Origin: an uncultured Chitinophagaceae bacterium
GTDB taxonomy: Bacteria > Bacteroidota > Bacteroidia > Chitinophagales > Chitinophagaceae
Reading direction: 5' to 3'
DNA length: 26,222 bases
NCBI GenBank assembly: GCA_937996595.1
Contig: CALKVC010000033.1
Span: 1-26,222 of the forward strand
The position numbers were made by a program, and so were the translations under genes. The notes under the pieces are model-generated. The model worked only from the letters and a program-made list of their open reading frames with translations. It ran no database searches and was not told the origin of the DNA. Below are positions 8,516-17,089 of the stretch, in pieces (within the stretch, counting starts at the first letter, position 1; the number at the start of each line of letters is the position of its first letter).

Positions 8516-10255
8516 TTAGTCGGCCCTGCTAACTTTCGTTTTTTCAGAAACGCCATTTTCATTCACCGCTTCAATGGAAAAATAATAAGGTTTGTTCCTG
8601 TCCATGGCCTTGAACCAGTATTCATTAAAATCGTGTACCATGATACAGGAATACAGCTTATCGGGCTCCGTTCCATAATAAATATTGTAAGCATACGCAT
8701 TGTCTACCGGTTTCCATTTGATATAAGCACTGCGTTTATCCTTTTCCGTACGTAACACGATGAAGCCTTCTACAGCCTGCGGTAGGTCGCCATTACCGTT
8801 GCCAAATACCCTGAGCCCGCTGATTGCGAATTTCCCGGTAGGCATCTGAATATTTTCCAGCTTAATATACCTGGCCATAACGGGTTCTTTCAGTTCCACA
8901 TAATCATGCGGTACATCTGTTTTGTTTTTGCTTTTGTCTGCCAGCATGTTCCATTTTTTCCCGTCGGCTGAATAAAGCAGTTTGTATTGATGGTATACTC
9001 CCTGAGATTTACCAAGGAAAGCGGCATCCTGGTCGGCATAATTAAGCTGTATGGCGTTTACGGTACAAAGGTTTCCCAAATCGCTCTGTATCCATTCGCC
9101 GGCATTGGAAGTAGCGGCGCTCCAATAGGTTTTAATGTTCTCATCAACGGCATTGTTTGCAAAATAGCTTCCCCATGTGGAGGAAACGGTTACGGGTTTC
9201 TTGTAATTGAGCAGCATCCATCCCGGCCCGGTAGCCGTTTTGTTTCTGGCAGCAGGAAGATATTGCGGATAATCGCCAAAAGCCGTATTGCAATACATGG
9301 TTCCCTGGCTGTCGAAACCGGCAGGCCAGATACCAATCCTTCTTTCAAAAGTGTTTTTAACGCATACGATACTGGTAGATACATGCCACCAGTTGTTTTG
9401 GTTATCAACAAAAGTAGAACCGTGCCCGGCTCCCCTTGAAAAACCACCGGGTTTAAAACTGAGCGGGTCTGACTGTGGCGTAAACGGCCCCAGGGGCGAA
9501 TCACCAACTACCACACCATCGGCATAACCACTGAACTCGGTACCCGGTGCGCCATACTGCAGGTAATATTTACCGTTATGTTTAGTCATATGCGCTCCCT
9601 CTATAAACGGATCGAGAAATGTATTGTCCATGTTTTCGCCGAAACGCTGCCAGCCATAGCGCTCCTGTTCCAGCAGGTACATCTCTTTTCGGGTACCTAT
9701 TGGCAGGAGGGTTTTCCTGTTGAGTTCAATGCCATACAGCGGAAACCGGTTACTGCTGCCATTATACATATATAACTTTCCGTCATCATCGGTAAAGAAG
9801 GACGGGTCCCATCCGCCGATATCGAATGAATCTACCAGCGGTTTCCAGTCGTTGGCTTTGGGATTGGTGCTCATCCATACGGTGAATTTACCGGTATAGG
9901 TAGATCCAAATACAATCATGGTATCGCCGATAATGCCAACTGCCGGTGCGCACAATTCATCGTAACCTTCATTCCAGGGACGAAGGAATTTTCTGGATAT
10001 AAAATTCCACCTGTTCATATCATTGCTCCACCAGTAACCCCATTGGTTTGTAGAGAACAAATAAAAATCACCTTTGTAATTAACAATTACCGGATCGGCC
10101 GTAGCACGGTGTTTTCCCCATTGGCTGAAGTTTGGGATGGGCGTGTACCCATAATCGATATTTACCGGGTTACAATAGGTCTTTTGCTGACCGTTCATTT
10201 CATGGCTACTTGCAAACAGCAGCCATGCAAGAATTATGTAAATCTTACTATTCAT
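8516..10255 (-). CDS. GH43-family glycosidase with discoidin (F5/8C) and FN3 domains
   Basis: A 579-residue secreted protein (signal sequence at about 1-23). The five-bladed beta-propeller GH43-type catalytic domain spans about 28-340, with the expected acidic triad: Asp54 in TADPVIV, Asp150 in GGWDPSFF and Glu219 in FIEGAH. A discoidin/F5/8 type C carbohydrate-binding domain follows at about 350-490 (AVDENIKTYWSAA..., EWIQSDLG), then an FN3 domain at about 497-577. GH43 enzymes mostly cut arabinose, xylose or galactose linkages, so its role in a glucan locus is not obvious; it may remove a side residue. The start codon at 10255 is one base after the stop of the preceding gene (TGATATG), suggesting translational coupling. 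Family placement is strong; substrate is unknown. Confidence 0.88.
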   Translation of the reverse strand: MNSKIYIILAWLLFASSHEMNGQQKTYCNPVNIDYGYTPIPNFSQWGKHRATADPVIVNYKGDFYLFSTNQWGYWWSNDMNRWNFISRKFLRPWNEGYDELCAPAVGIIGDTMIVFGSTYTGKFTVWMSTNPKANDWKPLVDSFDIGGWDPSFFTDDDGKLYMYNGSSNRFPLYGIELNRKTLLPIGTRKEMYLLEQERYGWQRFGENMDNTFLDPFIEGAHMTKHNGKYYLQYGAPGTEFSGYADGVVVGDSPLGPFTPQSDPLSFKPGGFSRGAGHGSTFVDNQNNWWHVSTSIVCVKNTFERRIGIWPAGFDSQGTMYCNTAFGDYPQYLPAARNKTATGPGWMLLNYKKPVTVSSTWGSYFANNAVDENIKTYWSAATSNAGEWIQSDLGNLCTVNAIQLNYADQDAAFLGKSQGVYHQYKLLYSADGKKWNMLADKSKNKTDVPHDYVELKEPVMARYIKLENIQMPTGKFAISGLRVFGNGNGDLPQAVEGFIVLRTEKDKRSAYIKWKPVDNAYAYNIYYGTEPDKLYSCIMVHDFNEYWFKAMDRNKPYYFSIEAVNENGVSEKTKVSRAD

Positions 10256-10256
10256 A

Positions 10257-11105
10257 TCATCTGATTATAAGCGTGGCTAAAATGGGAAAATGGTCAGAAG
10301 GGTATTTTCGTTCATACGAATCCGTTATAGTTGCGAATTTCTTCACTTTAATCTTGTCGTTCCTGCCTATAAAAATGTGGTCGATACAGCCGGAAGGTGT
10401 TTTATCAAATTCAAACCCGTTCCAGGTATCCGAAGGCCCGTAAGGTGGCTGCTCGCTTGTTGCCCTGCAGTTAAGGAACTTTTTTTCAAGATATTGTACC
10501 GGGGCATCTTCCGGCTTTGAATTGAAATCTCCCATCAATATCACCGGGTATTGCTTCGAACCTGTTAACGCTTCGATCCTGGAAGCAATCAGGCGTGCCG
10601 ATTCAATCCTGGCAGTAACACCCATATGATCAAAGTGTGTGTTAAATACCCAGACCAATTGCTTACCCTGCTTCATCCTGAATAACCCGTATGTGCAAAC
10701 GCGGTTACAGGCAGCATCCCAACCCATTGAAACAGAATCCGGGGTTTGCGACAACCAGAACGTTGATTGTTTAACCACTTCAAATTTATCCTTGTTATAA
10801 AAGATACATGAATATTCACCGGCTTCTTTGCCATCGTCGCGGCCTACTCCGATATAACCATACGATTCCAGTTTTTCCTGCAGGAACTGCAACTGGTGAT
10901 GCTGCACTTCCTGCGCCCCTATGAAATCGGCTTCATAGTAATTCATCAGGGAAGCTACTTTTTCTTTTCGCTTATCCCACTGGTTTTCGCCATCAGACTT
11001 TACATCGAGGCGGATATTAAAACTCATCACTTTTACCGCCTGTTGTGAAAACAGGAATAACGGGATAAACATTAAACAGGTAGCCAGTACTTTTATTTTT
11101 ATCAT
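10257..11105 (-). CDS. Secreted endonuclease/exonuclease/phosphatase-fold hydrolase
   Basis: A 282-residue metal-dependent hydrolase of the EEP (DNase I-like) superfamily, exported by an N-terminal hydrophobic segment (about 5-21). Conserved positions are Asn30 in MSFNIR, Glu66 in GAQEVQ, His157 in NTHFDH, Asp193/Asn195 in GDFNS, Asp242-His243 and Asp271-His272 in SDHFP, a complete active site. I chose the ATG at 11105 rather than the in-frame ATG at 11135, which lies inside the upstream GH144 gene; the shorter form starts with a proper signal sequence and one base after the GH144 stop. Exported members cleave phosphodiesters or phosphomonoesters of lipids, sugars or nucleic acids. In this PUL, removing phosphoglycerol-type groups from a glucan is a plausible but unproven role. 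Confidence 0.87.
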   Translation of the reverse strand: MIKIKVLATCLMFIPLFLFSQQAVKVMSFNIRLDVKSDGENQWDKRKEKVASLMNYYEADFIGAQEVQHHQLQFLQEKLESYGYIGVGRDDGKEAGEYSCIFYNKDKFEVVKQSTFWLSQTPDSVSMGWDAACNRVCTYGLFRMKQGKQLVWVFNTHFDHMGVTARIESARLIASRIEALTGSKQYPVILMGDFNSKPEDAPVQYLEKKFLNCRATSEQPPYGPSDTWNGFEFDKTPSGCIDHIFIGRNDKIKVKKFATITDSYERKYPSDHFPILATLIIR

Positions 11106-11106
11106 A

Positions 11107-12444
11107 TCAGTCTTTTTTGAGCCAGGGGCTTTCAAAACCCAGTTTGGTTAAACCGCTTTTTATTTCGGGGCAACTCATAAATAATTTCCACAGTAAACCG
11201 CTCCGGTGATTTTCAATCATAACAATGATAGGGCCCTGGTCGATGGCCAGATGGCTGCCGGCATACCAGTTCTGTGTTTCATTGAATGCATCCACAAACC
11301 CGTATTCACTCCATATCTTATCGCCCAGGTCATTATAAAAATGCTTCAATGCTTTCATGGAGAATTCCGGCGTGTATGGAAATGCAGACAATGCGGCCGT
11401 TGGTGTTATGGTGCCTTCGTCGTTGGTTGGAGAAAATGCATTGTACCCGTTATAGGTGTCGCTTGCCGTTAACCCCCAGCAGTCTTCCCCGTATCCTTTG
11501 AATTTTTTAGGGTTATCTATGCAATATGCGTGATTGATGAGCGTATGGTTCCGGTTCTGTTCCCAATAATCGGCATACCTGTCTTTAAGGCCACGCGGAT
11601 CGAGCCCTAAAAAAGAATAATGTGAAAAGAACAGCGGGCCGCCGTAATCAAACCCTAACGGCAACGTATAATTGTAAAATGTTTTTCCGTTCTTAAAAAA
11701 ATTGCTTTCGGCCCATCCACGGTGATACACGTCTTTACTAACAGGATACCTTTCCCCGCTGGCAGCCAGTACATAAACGATCAGGCATTCATTAAAACCC
11801 CTGATGGGGAAATTCATGGCCCAGCCATTATTGGGGCTCCAGTGCCAGTACAGCACTTCTTCGCCACCCTTGGTAAACCAATTCCATTCAATGCCTTCCC
11901 ATAACCAGCCGATACGGTTCCTTAACTCCTCTTCTGTGCGGTTATCAGCATTAAAATATTGCCGGGCGCAAAGCAGTCCCTGGAATAAATAGGAAGTTTC
12001 CACCAGGTCGGCGCCATCATCTTTACGGCTAAAAGGTATGGTCTTTCCTGTTTCTCCATTTAGCCAGTGCGGAAATACACCATGGTAGCTGTCTGCCTTC
12101 AACAGGAAATTAACCATCTTCAATAAAAATTTGGCAGCCGTATCCCTTGAAATCCATTTTCTTTCTGTAGCTACAATTACGCTCATGATACCGAAACCGG
12201 TGCCTCCTGAAGTAACTGTTTCATGGCCATATCCGAAGTTGCTGTTGCTCCGTTCCCTTGCCATTCCGCTTACCGGGTGGGCAAAATCCCAGAAATACCG
12301 GAAGGTCTGTTTCTGAACCAGGTCAAGCAATGCATCATCAGTTACATTCACCGGCCGCTGAACCGCTTTACCAGGTTGTTTTTGCTGCGCTTCCACCGAA
12401 ATACAAGCTATGGCTAATAACACAAGTGCCAATATTTTTTTCAT
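11107..12444 (-). CDS. GH144 endo-beta-1,2-glucanase, periplasmic paralogue
   Basis: A 445-residue (alpha/alpha)6-barrel hydrolase of the PF10091/GH144 family, often labelled glucoamylase in automatic annotation. The founding GH144 enzyme, from Chitinophaga pinensis, is an endo-beta-1,2-glucanase. The signal peptide ends near residue 19 (ISVEAQ) with no lipobox, so periplasmic. Acidic residues Asp142, Asp146 and Glu149 (DDGADLVETSY), Glu219 (RGFNECL) and Asp402 (LAIDQGP) line up, by my memory of that enzyme, with its important residues at nearly constant offset. Other signatures are QTFRYFWDFAHPVSG (46-60) and LYWHWSPN. It lies 18 bases after the second GH144 gene, of which it is a close paralogue without the N-terminal Ig-like domain. 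Confidence 0.9.
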   Translation of the reverse strand: MKKILALVLLAIACISVEAQQKQPGKAVQRPVNVTDDALLDLVQKQTFRYFWDFAHPVSGMARERSNSNFGYGHETVTSGGTGFGIMSVIVATERKWISRDTAAKFLLKMVNFLLKADSYHGVFPHWLNGETGKTIPFSRKDDGADLVETSYLFQGLLCARQYFNADNRTEEELRNRIGWLWEGIEWNWFTKGGEEVLYWHWSPNNGWAMNFPIRGFNECLIVYVLAASGERYPVSKDVYHRGWAESNFFKNGKTFYNYTLPLGFDYGGPLFFSHYSFLGLDPRGLKDRYADYWEQNRNHTLINHAYCIDNPKKFKGYGEDCWGLTASDTYNGYNAFSPTNDEGTITPTAALSAFPYTPEFSMKALKHFYNDLGDKIWSEYGFVDAFNETQNWYAGSHLAIDQGPIIVMIENHRSGLLWKLFMSCPEIKSGLTKLGFESPWLKKD

Positions 12445-12462
12445 GTACAGTTCATTTATCTT

Positions 12463-14148
12463 TTATAAATATGGTGCTATAAACCCAAGGTTCCTCATAC
12501 CGGTTTTCACTTCAGGCGCACTTGTAAACAAATCCCACAACAACCCCGTGCGGTAGTTTTCAATCATCACGATGATCGGCCCCTGGTCAATGGCCAGTGT
12601 TGAAGATGCAAACCAGGGGTTCTTTAACGAGAATGCATCCACAAAACCATAGTTGCCCCAGATCTTATCCCCCAGTTTATAATAAAAAAACTTAAGTGCA
12701 TTCATCGATTCCGCCGGTGTATAGGGAAAGGAGGAAAGCGCTGCTGTAGGCGCAATGTAACCACGGTCGTTTGCAGGCGAACTTGCTGTATAATCATTTT
12801 CTATATCACTGGCTGTTAAGCCCCAGCACTGGTTGCTGTAACCATAGTTTCCGTTGGGGTTGGTTACACAATGATTGTAATTGATCAGTGTATGGTTTTT
12901 ATTTTGCGTGAAATAATTGGCATAGGCATCATTCAGGCCATTGGGGTTTATTCCAAGGAATGAATAATGGGCAAAGAATAACGGTCCGCCATAAGCCGGA
13001 CCTAACGGTAATGGTAAACCGTAATATGTATTGTTATTCTGCATAGCGCCATTTTGCGCCCATCCGTTGTCGTAAACAGCCCTTGGAATTGAATATGCCT
13101 GTGAAGAAGCCGCCAGCACATAGGTGATCAAACATTCGTTCCAGCCCCTTACCTGCATATTCATTTCCCAGTTATAATTGGGGCTCCAGTGCCAGTACAG
13201 TACCTGCTGGCCACCCTGCCTGAACCAGTTCCATTCAACCCCGTTACAGATGGTATTGATATCATCCCGCAGCGCTGTTTCTGCTGCATCTGCACGGTTA
13301 AAATATTCACGGGCGCATATCAGCCCCTGTACCAGGTAACTGGTTTCCACCAGGTCGGCGCCATTATCTTTAGTGCTGAAAGGAATAACGGCTCCTGTTG
13401 TTCCGTTCAGCCAGTGCGGAAAAGCTCCGTGGAATGTCTGTGCTGTGTTTTTCAGGAAACTAACGATCGTCTGCATGCGGGTTAGTCCCTGCGCCCTGGT
13501 TATGAAAGATCGGTTAATGGCAACCGGGATGGCCATTATGCCAAAACCAGAACCGCCGGAAGTAACCGTTTCCCCTGAATTATTTCTTTCCCTGGCAAGA
13601 CCGCTCACCGGGTGTGCAAAATCCCAGAAATACCGGAATGTTTGCTGCTGAACCAGTGTAAGAAGTTCATCGTCGGTTATTACAGGGAATTTGTTTGATG
13701 AATCAATATGGGTTACCATAATGATATTGCTGTTGCTGTTGAGGTATCCGCCGTTTACCGACTTTAATCCGGTGCCGGCACTTACCGTATATTTTGTAAT
13801 TGGCTTTAGTGCTGATGACGCTGTAACTACAAGTGTGCTGTCATTGTTGTCATAACTAACGTTAACGGGCAACGAAACACTCCCGTTCTCCTTTACAAAT
13901 ACAGAAGACGCCACGGAACTGCGGTCTATGGCATTGTTGAAAGAAAGCCTTACAGAAACATTTGGCGGGATATTATAATTTACCGCAGTTGTTAACGCTG
14001 TATTGTTGTTTAGTTTAGCCTGTACCAATACCAGCGCCGATGGTGGTATTGGCGAGGATTGGGGATCCTCCTTTTTACTGCAGCCCGTTGCCATAACAAC
14101 CAGTGCTGTTATGATCAACAACGTATTTCTATTGTTCCGGATACGCAT
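12463..14148 (-). CDS. GH144 endo-beta-1,2-glucanase, surface lipoprotein with Ig-like domain
   Basis: A 561-residue protein. The lipobox ATGC gives lipidated Cys23, followed by SKKED, a charged sequence resembling the Bacteroidota surface-export signal. An Ig-like domain of Big_5 type (about 37-147: VSVRLSFNNAIDRSSV, ITKYTVSAGTGL) precedes the GH144 catalytic domain (about 155-561), which shares the exact stretch QTFRYFWDFAHPVSG with its neighbour. Acidic residues Asp261, Asp265, Glu268 and Glu338 match those of the neighbour. Expected to cut long beta-1,2-glucan at the cell surface before SusC/SusD uptake, with the periplasmic paralogue finishing the job; this division of labour is inference. 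The gene lies 4 bases after the upstream GH30 gene, so co-transcription is near certain. Confidence 0.9.
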   Translation of the reverse strand: MRIRNNRNTLLIITALVVMATGCSKKEDPQSSPIPPSALVLVQAKLNNNTALTTAVNYNIPPNVSVRLSFNNAIDRSSVASSVFVKENGSVSLPVNVSYDNNDSTLVVTASSALKPITKYTVSAGTGLKSVNGGYLNSNSNIIMVTHIDSSNKFPVITDDELLTLVQQQTFRYFWDFAHPVSGLARERNNSGETVTSGGSGFGIMAIPVAINRSFITRAQGLTRMQTIVSFLKNTAQTFHGAFPHWLNGTTGAVIPFSTKDNGADLVETSYLVQGLICAREYFNRADAAETALRDDINTICNGVEWNWFRQGGQQVLYWHWSPNYNWEMNMQVRGWNECLITYVLAASSQAYSIPRAVYDNGWAQNGAMQNNNTYYGLPLPLGPAYGGPLFFAHYSFLGINPNGLNDAYANYFTQNKNHTLINYNHCVTNPNGNYGYSNQCWGLTASDIENDYTASSPANDRGYIAPTAALSSFPYTPAESMNALKFFYYKLGDKIWGNYGFVDAFSLKNPWFASSTLAIDQGPIIVMIENYRTGLLWDLFTSAPEVKTGMRNLGFIAPYL

Positions 14149-14152
14149 TTGC

Positions 14153-15625
14153 CTATAATATTATCGTGGCTATTGAATGGGGCAATGCAGTTATTTCAAC
14201 CGCTTTGCCATTTATCCATAGAAAGTATGGTGTTTTGATATTGCTTTGGTTCATTACAATCACCACAACCGTTCCATCCTCATTTTTAAATGCAGTAGTA
14301 AGCAACTGGCTGCGGCTGGCGCTGCTGATGATCCGTTTTGCACCCGGTTTTATGAATTTTGAAAAATGCCCGATATAATAATAAGCGTTGGTAAAAATCA
14401 GCTGGCCTGTTTTTGTGTCGCCATGAACCGGTGCGAAACAAAAATTCTGTACATGATTGGGCCCGCCTGTTTCATCCAGGATAATATTCCAGTCTGTAAA
14501 TCCCACCATACCATTATTAAAATCATTGATCATGGAACGACCATATTCTTCCCCTAAACTCCAGGCATTGTACCTGGTTGCATTAAAACTTTCTGCACAA
14601 CCTTCTGTGAAAAAGATATGTTTATCCGGAAATGCCTCATATACTTTTCTAAGATTATCATACATGGGTGTGCCGCCACTCCAGTCTTCATACCAGTGAA
14701 AACCGATCCCCCAGATATATTTTGCTGCTTCGGGATCATTGAAATAGGTTTGTGCCCGCTGGTAAATCAGGTCACGGTTATGGTCCCACACGATGATCTT
14801 CTTTTCTTTTAACCCTTCTTTCTCCATGATTGGTCCCAGGCTCTTTTTCAGGAAATCCCTTTCTTCTTCGGCAGTGTAGATACAGCTTTCCCAGCGTTGT
14901 TTTGCCATCGGTTCATTCTGAACCGAAATTCCCCAAACAGGCACGCCTTCTTTTTCGTATGCTTTTATGAATTTGGTAAAATAGGTAGCCCAGCTATCGT
15001 AAAATTCAGGCTTCAGTTTGCCACCCTGCAGCATGTCGTTATTGTCTTTCATAAATGCGGGCGGGCTCCAGGGGCTTGCAAACAAGTTTAGTTTACCCCC
15101 GGCGGCCTGCATAGCTGCTTTAATAAACGGAATCTTGAATTTCTTATCATGTTCAATATTGAACGTTTTCAACTCCTTATCTCCTTCGGCTATATAGGTA
15201 TACATGTCGCTGCTAAAATCGCAACTGTTGATGTTGGTTCGGGCAACCGTATAACCGATACCGTTATCCTTATCAAAATAGGCTTTCAGCAGAGCATCCT
15301 GTTTGTCTTTCGGCATTTTATAGAACGTTTCTGCCGATGCATCGGTTAGCGCCGCTCCGATACCGAAATATGTCTGGAATGATTTGGAAGGGTCAACAAA
15401 AACAGTCACTTCATTCTCAAAGGGCTGCCCTTTGTCTTTAAATAAAAGTGTATCCGTTGGCGATAACCGGAGGTTTGTACTGTCTGCCGTGCTGAATACA
15501 AGCACTTTTTTCCCGTCTGTTGAAAATGTGCCGGAAACGGGGGTTACAGGTTCAACCTTGTTTTCCTTATTAGAACAGGATAACAGCACAGCCGTTGTAA
15601 AAAGCGCCAGGCTTATGTTTTTCAT
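14153..15625 (-). CDS. GH30 beta-glycosidase lipoprotein (first of two)
   Basis: A 490-residue glycoside hydrolase family 30 lipoprotein (lipobox LLSC, Cys17, then SNKENKVEP). The (beta/alpha)8 barrel spans about 85-400 with a beta-sandwich formed by the segments around it. The acid/base is Glu238 in ISVQNEPM and the nucleophile Glu341 in FFTEGCAE; SPWSPPAFMKD (184-194) is also typical. GH30 retaining enzymes include beta-1,6-glucanases, beta-glucosidases, glucosylceramidases and xylanases; subfamily is not certain. In a GH144/GH3 context, cutting beta-1,6 linkages or branches is the most reasonable guess. It lies 18 bases after the other GH30 gene and 4 bases before the GH144 lipoprotein gene. 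Probably on the cell surface. Confidence 0.92.
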   Translation of the reverse strand: MKNISLALFTTAVLLSCSNKENKVEPVTPVSGTFSTDGKKVLVFSTADSTNLRLSPTDTLLFKDKGQPFENEVTVFVDPSKSFQTYFGIGAALTDASAETFYKMPKDKQDALLKAYFDKDNGIGYTVARTNINSCDFSSDMYTYIAEGDKELKTFNIEHDKKFKIPFIKAAMQAAGGKLNLFASPWSPPAFMKDNNDMLQGGKLKPEFYDSWATYFTKFIKAYEKEGVPVWGISVQNEPMAKQRWESCIYTAEEERDFLKKSLGPIMEKEGLKEKKIIVWDHNRDLIYQRAQTYFNDPEAAKYIWGIGFHWYEDWSGGTPMYDNLRKVYEAFPDKHIFFTEGCAESFNATRYNAWSLGEEYGRSMINDFNNGMVGFTDWNIILDETGGPNHVQNFCFAPVHGDTKTGQLIFTNAYYYIGHFSKFIKPGAKRIISSASRSQLLTTAFKNEDGTVVVIVMNQSNIKTPYFLWINGKAVEITALPHSIATIIL

Positions 15626-15643
15626 CTTATAGTATTTAAATTT

Positions 15644-17080
15644 TTACCAAATATATGTTCCGGCAGAACCGGCAGGCAAACCGGTAACAGCCCATTTTCC
15701 CTTGTACTTAATGTTGAATACGATATCTGAAGGGCCGTCATTCAAAACAAGCAATACCTTTTTCCCGTCTGGCCTTACAAAAGCAACCGAGCCGAGGCCG
15801 CTGCTTTCGGTACTGGCTATGCGCACCGAACCCTGCGGAACGAATTTTGAAACCTGTGCCACAATATAATAACCTACGTTTCGGGTTATGCTCCCGCCGA
15901 TGGTTAATGCGCCTTTGCATTCGGTGCATCCGCCCGGAGTATGCGGGCCATAGGTGAGGTCATTTGCCAGGTTCCATTCCAGCGCTATTTTGCTATGATT
16001 GCGCATTGCCCCGATGATCACATTCCGTATATGCCATTTGAAATCGCCATCAAATGACCCGTTGGCACCGGTCCATTGTTCGGTGAAATACAGGTTCCTG
16101 TCGGGATGAGCAGCATATACTGTTGACAAAGCCCCGATACTTCCTGCGTAGAGGTGAAAAGCGGAGCCGTCTATGAATTGCTTTGCAGCTGCATCATTCA
16201 GTATCGTGATGGGATATGTGGGATTATCGCAATTATGGTCCCATACAATGATCTTTGTTGTAATGCCAGCTGACTGGAATGCCGGGCCCAGATGGTTTTT
16301 TATAAATGTTGCCTGTTCGGTTGCCGACATCAGCATGCTGGGATTATTGCCGCCGTGTTGCGGTTCGTTCTGGATGGTTATGGCGTCAACCCTAATTCCC
16401 TTTGCAGCCATGGCCTGGATATACTTAACGAAGTATTGTGCATATACGCTGTAATACTGGGGCAGGAGGCTTCCTCCGATACTGCTGCCATTGTCTTTCA
16501 TCCAAACAGGCGGGCTCCAGGGCGAACCCATGATCTTTATGTTTGGGTTGATGCTGAGTATCTGCTGTAAAACAGGCAGCAGGTCAACCGTATCTTTCGA
16601 CAGGCTGAAATTAGACAACGTTACATCTGTTTGTCCCGCAGGCAAATCATTATAACTGAATACTTCGCTGCTGAGGTCTGATGCACCGATGCTCACCCGC
16701 AGGTAACTGATGCCGATGGCATTACTGCCGCTGCCAAACAGTTCATTCAATAAAGAAGCCTTTTCATTTACTGAAAGCCGGTTTATGAGGTAGGCACTTC
16801 CTCCCGTTAATGTATACCCGAAACCATCAACCCGCTGAAATCCTGCTGCAGAATCCACTTCAATGTTAGCGTATGGGTTGGAAGTTGTGCCAAATGAAAT
16901 TACGGCGCTTTGCTTGCTGAGCAATACGGATTGATTAGCCTTTGTAAGCCAGAAATCCACTTCGTTTACAGGAGTGGGCACTGGCGTGGAAGGGTTATTA
17001 TTGGTGCTTTTTTTGCAAACCCCAAATAAAAACAGGGTGGCGCAGCAAATTAATAATACTGGAATTTTCCTATTGATCAT
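15644..17080 (-). CDS. GH30 beta-glycosidase, probable lipoprotein (second of two)
   Basis: A 478-residue GH30 enzyme. The N-terminus has a hydrophobic segment and Cys22 (LFGVCKKST), a weak lipobox but followed by the lysine/serine/proline linker usual in Bacteroidota lipoproteins (KKSTNNNPSTPVPTP). Acid/base Glu239 is in ITIQNEPQ and nucleophile Glu334 in YFTEQW; SPWSPPVWMKD (186-196) is shared with the neighbouring GH30. A cysteine-containing loop GGCTECKG is present at about 384-391 and absent from the neighbour. The two proteins have the same fold but are clearly diverged, so they are not a recent duplication and may have different linkage or chain-length preference. The gene begins 9 bases after the stop of the upstream beta-barrel gene. 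Confidence 0.92.
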   Translation of the reverse strand: MINRKIPVLLICCATLFLFGVCKKSTNNNPSTPVPTPVNEVDFWLTKANQSVLLSKQSAVISFGTTSNPYANIEVDSAAGFQRVDGFGYTLTGGSAYLINRLSVNEKASLLNELFGSGSNAIGISYLRVSIGASDLSSEVFSYNDLPAGQTDVTLSNFSLSKDTVDLLPVLQQILSINPNIKIMGSPWSPPVWMKDNGSSIGGSLLPQYYSVYAQYFVKYIQAMAAKGIRVDAITIQNEPQHGGNNPSMLMSATEQATFIKNHLGPAFQSAGITTKIIVWDHNCDNPTYPITILNDAAAKQFIDGSAFHLYAGSIGALSTVYAAHPDRNLYFTEQWTGANGSFDGDFKWHIRNVIIGAMRNHSKIALEWNLANDLTYGPHTPGGCTECKGALTIGGSITRNVGYYIVAQVSKFVPQGSVRIASTESSGLGSVAFVRPDGKKVLLVLNDGPSDIVFNIKYKGKWAVTGLPAGSAGTYIW

Positions 17081-17089
17081 ACATAATTT

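Noticed and set aside
9190..9507. Minus-strand open frame inside the GH43 gene
   Set aside because: It overlaps the GH43 coding frame on the same strand, where catalytic and binding domains are clear; no start context or homology is recognisable.
11106..11135. Longer EEP-fold protein starting at 11135
   Set aside because: This would overlap the GH144 gene and add a charged stretch before the signal sequence; the ATG at 11105 fits the one-base junction.
11107..14148. Calling the two PF10091 proteins glucoamylases
   Set aside because: The name is a legacy of automatic annotation; the residues match the GH144 endo-beta-1,2-glucanase family, and no starch-binding or amylase gene is nearby.
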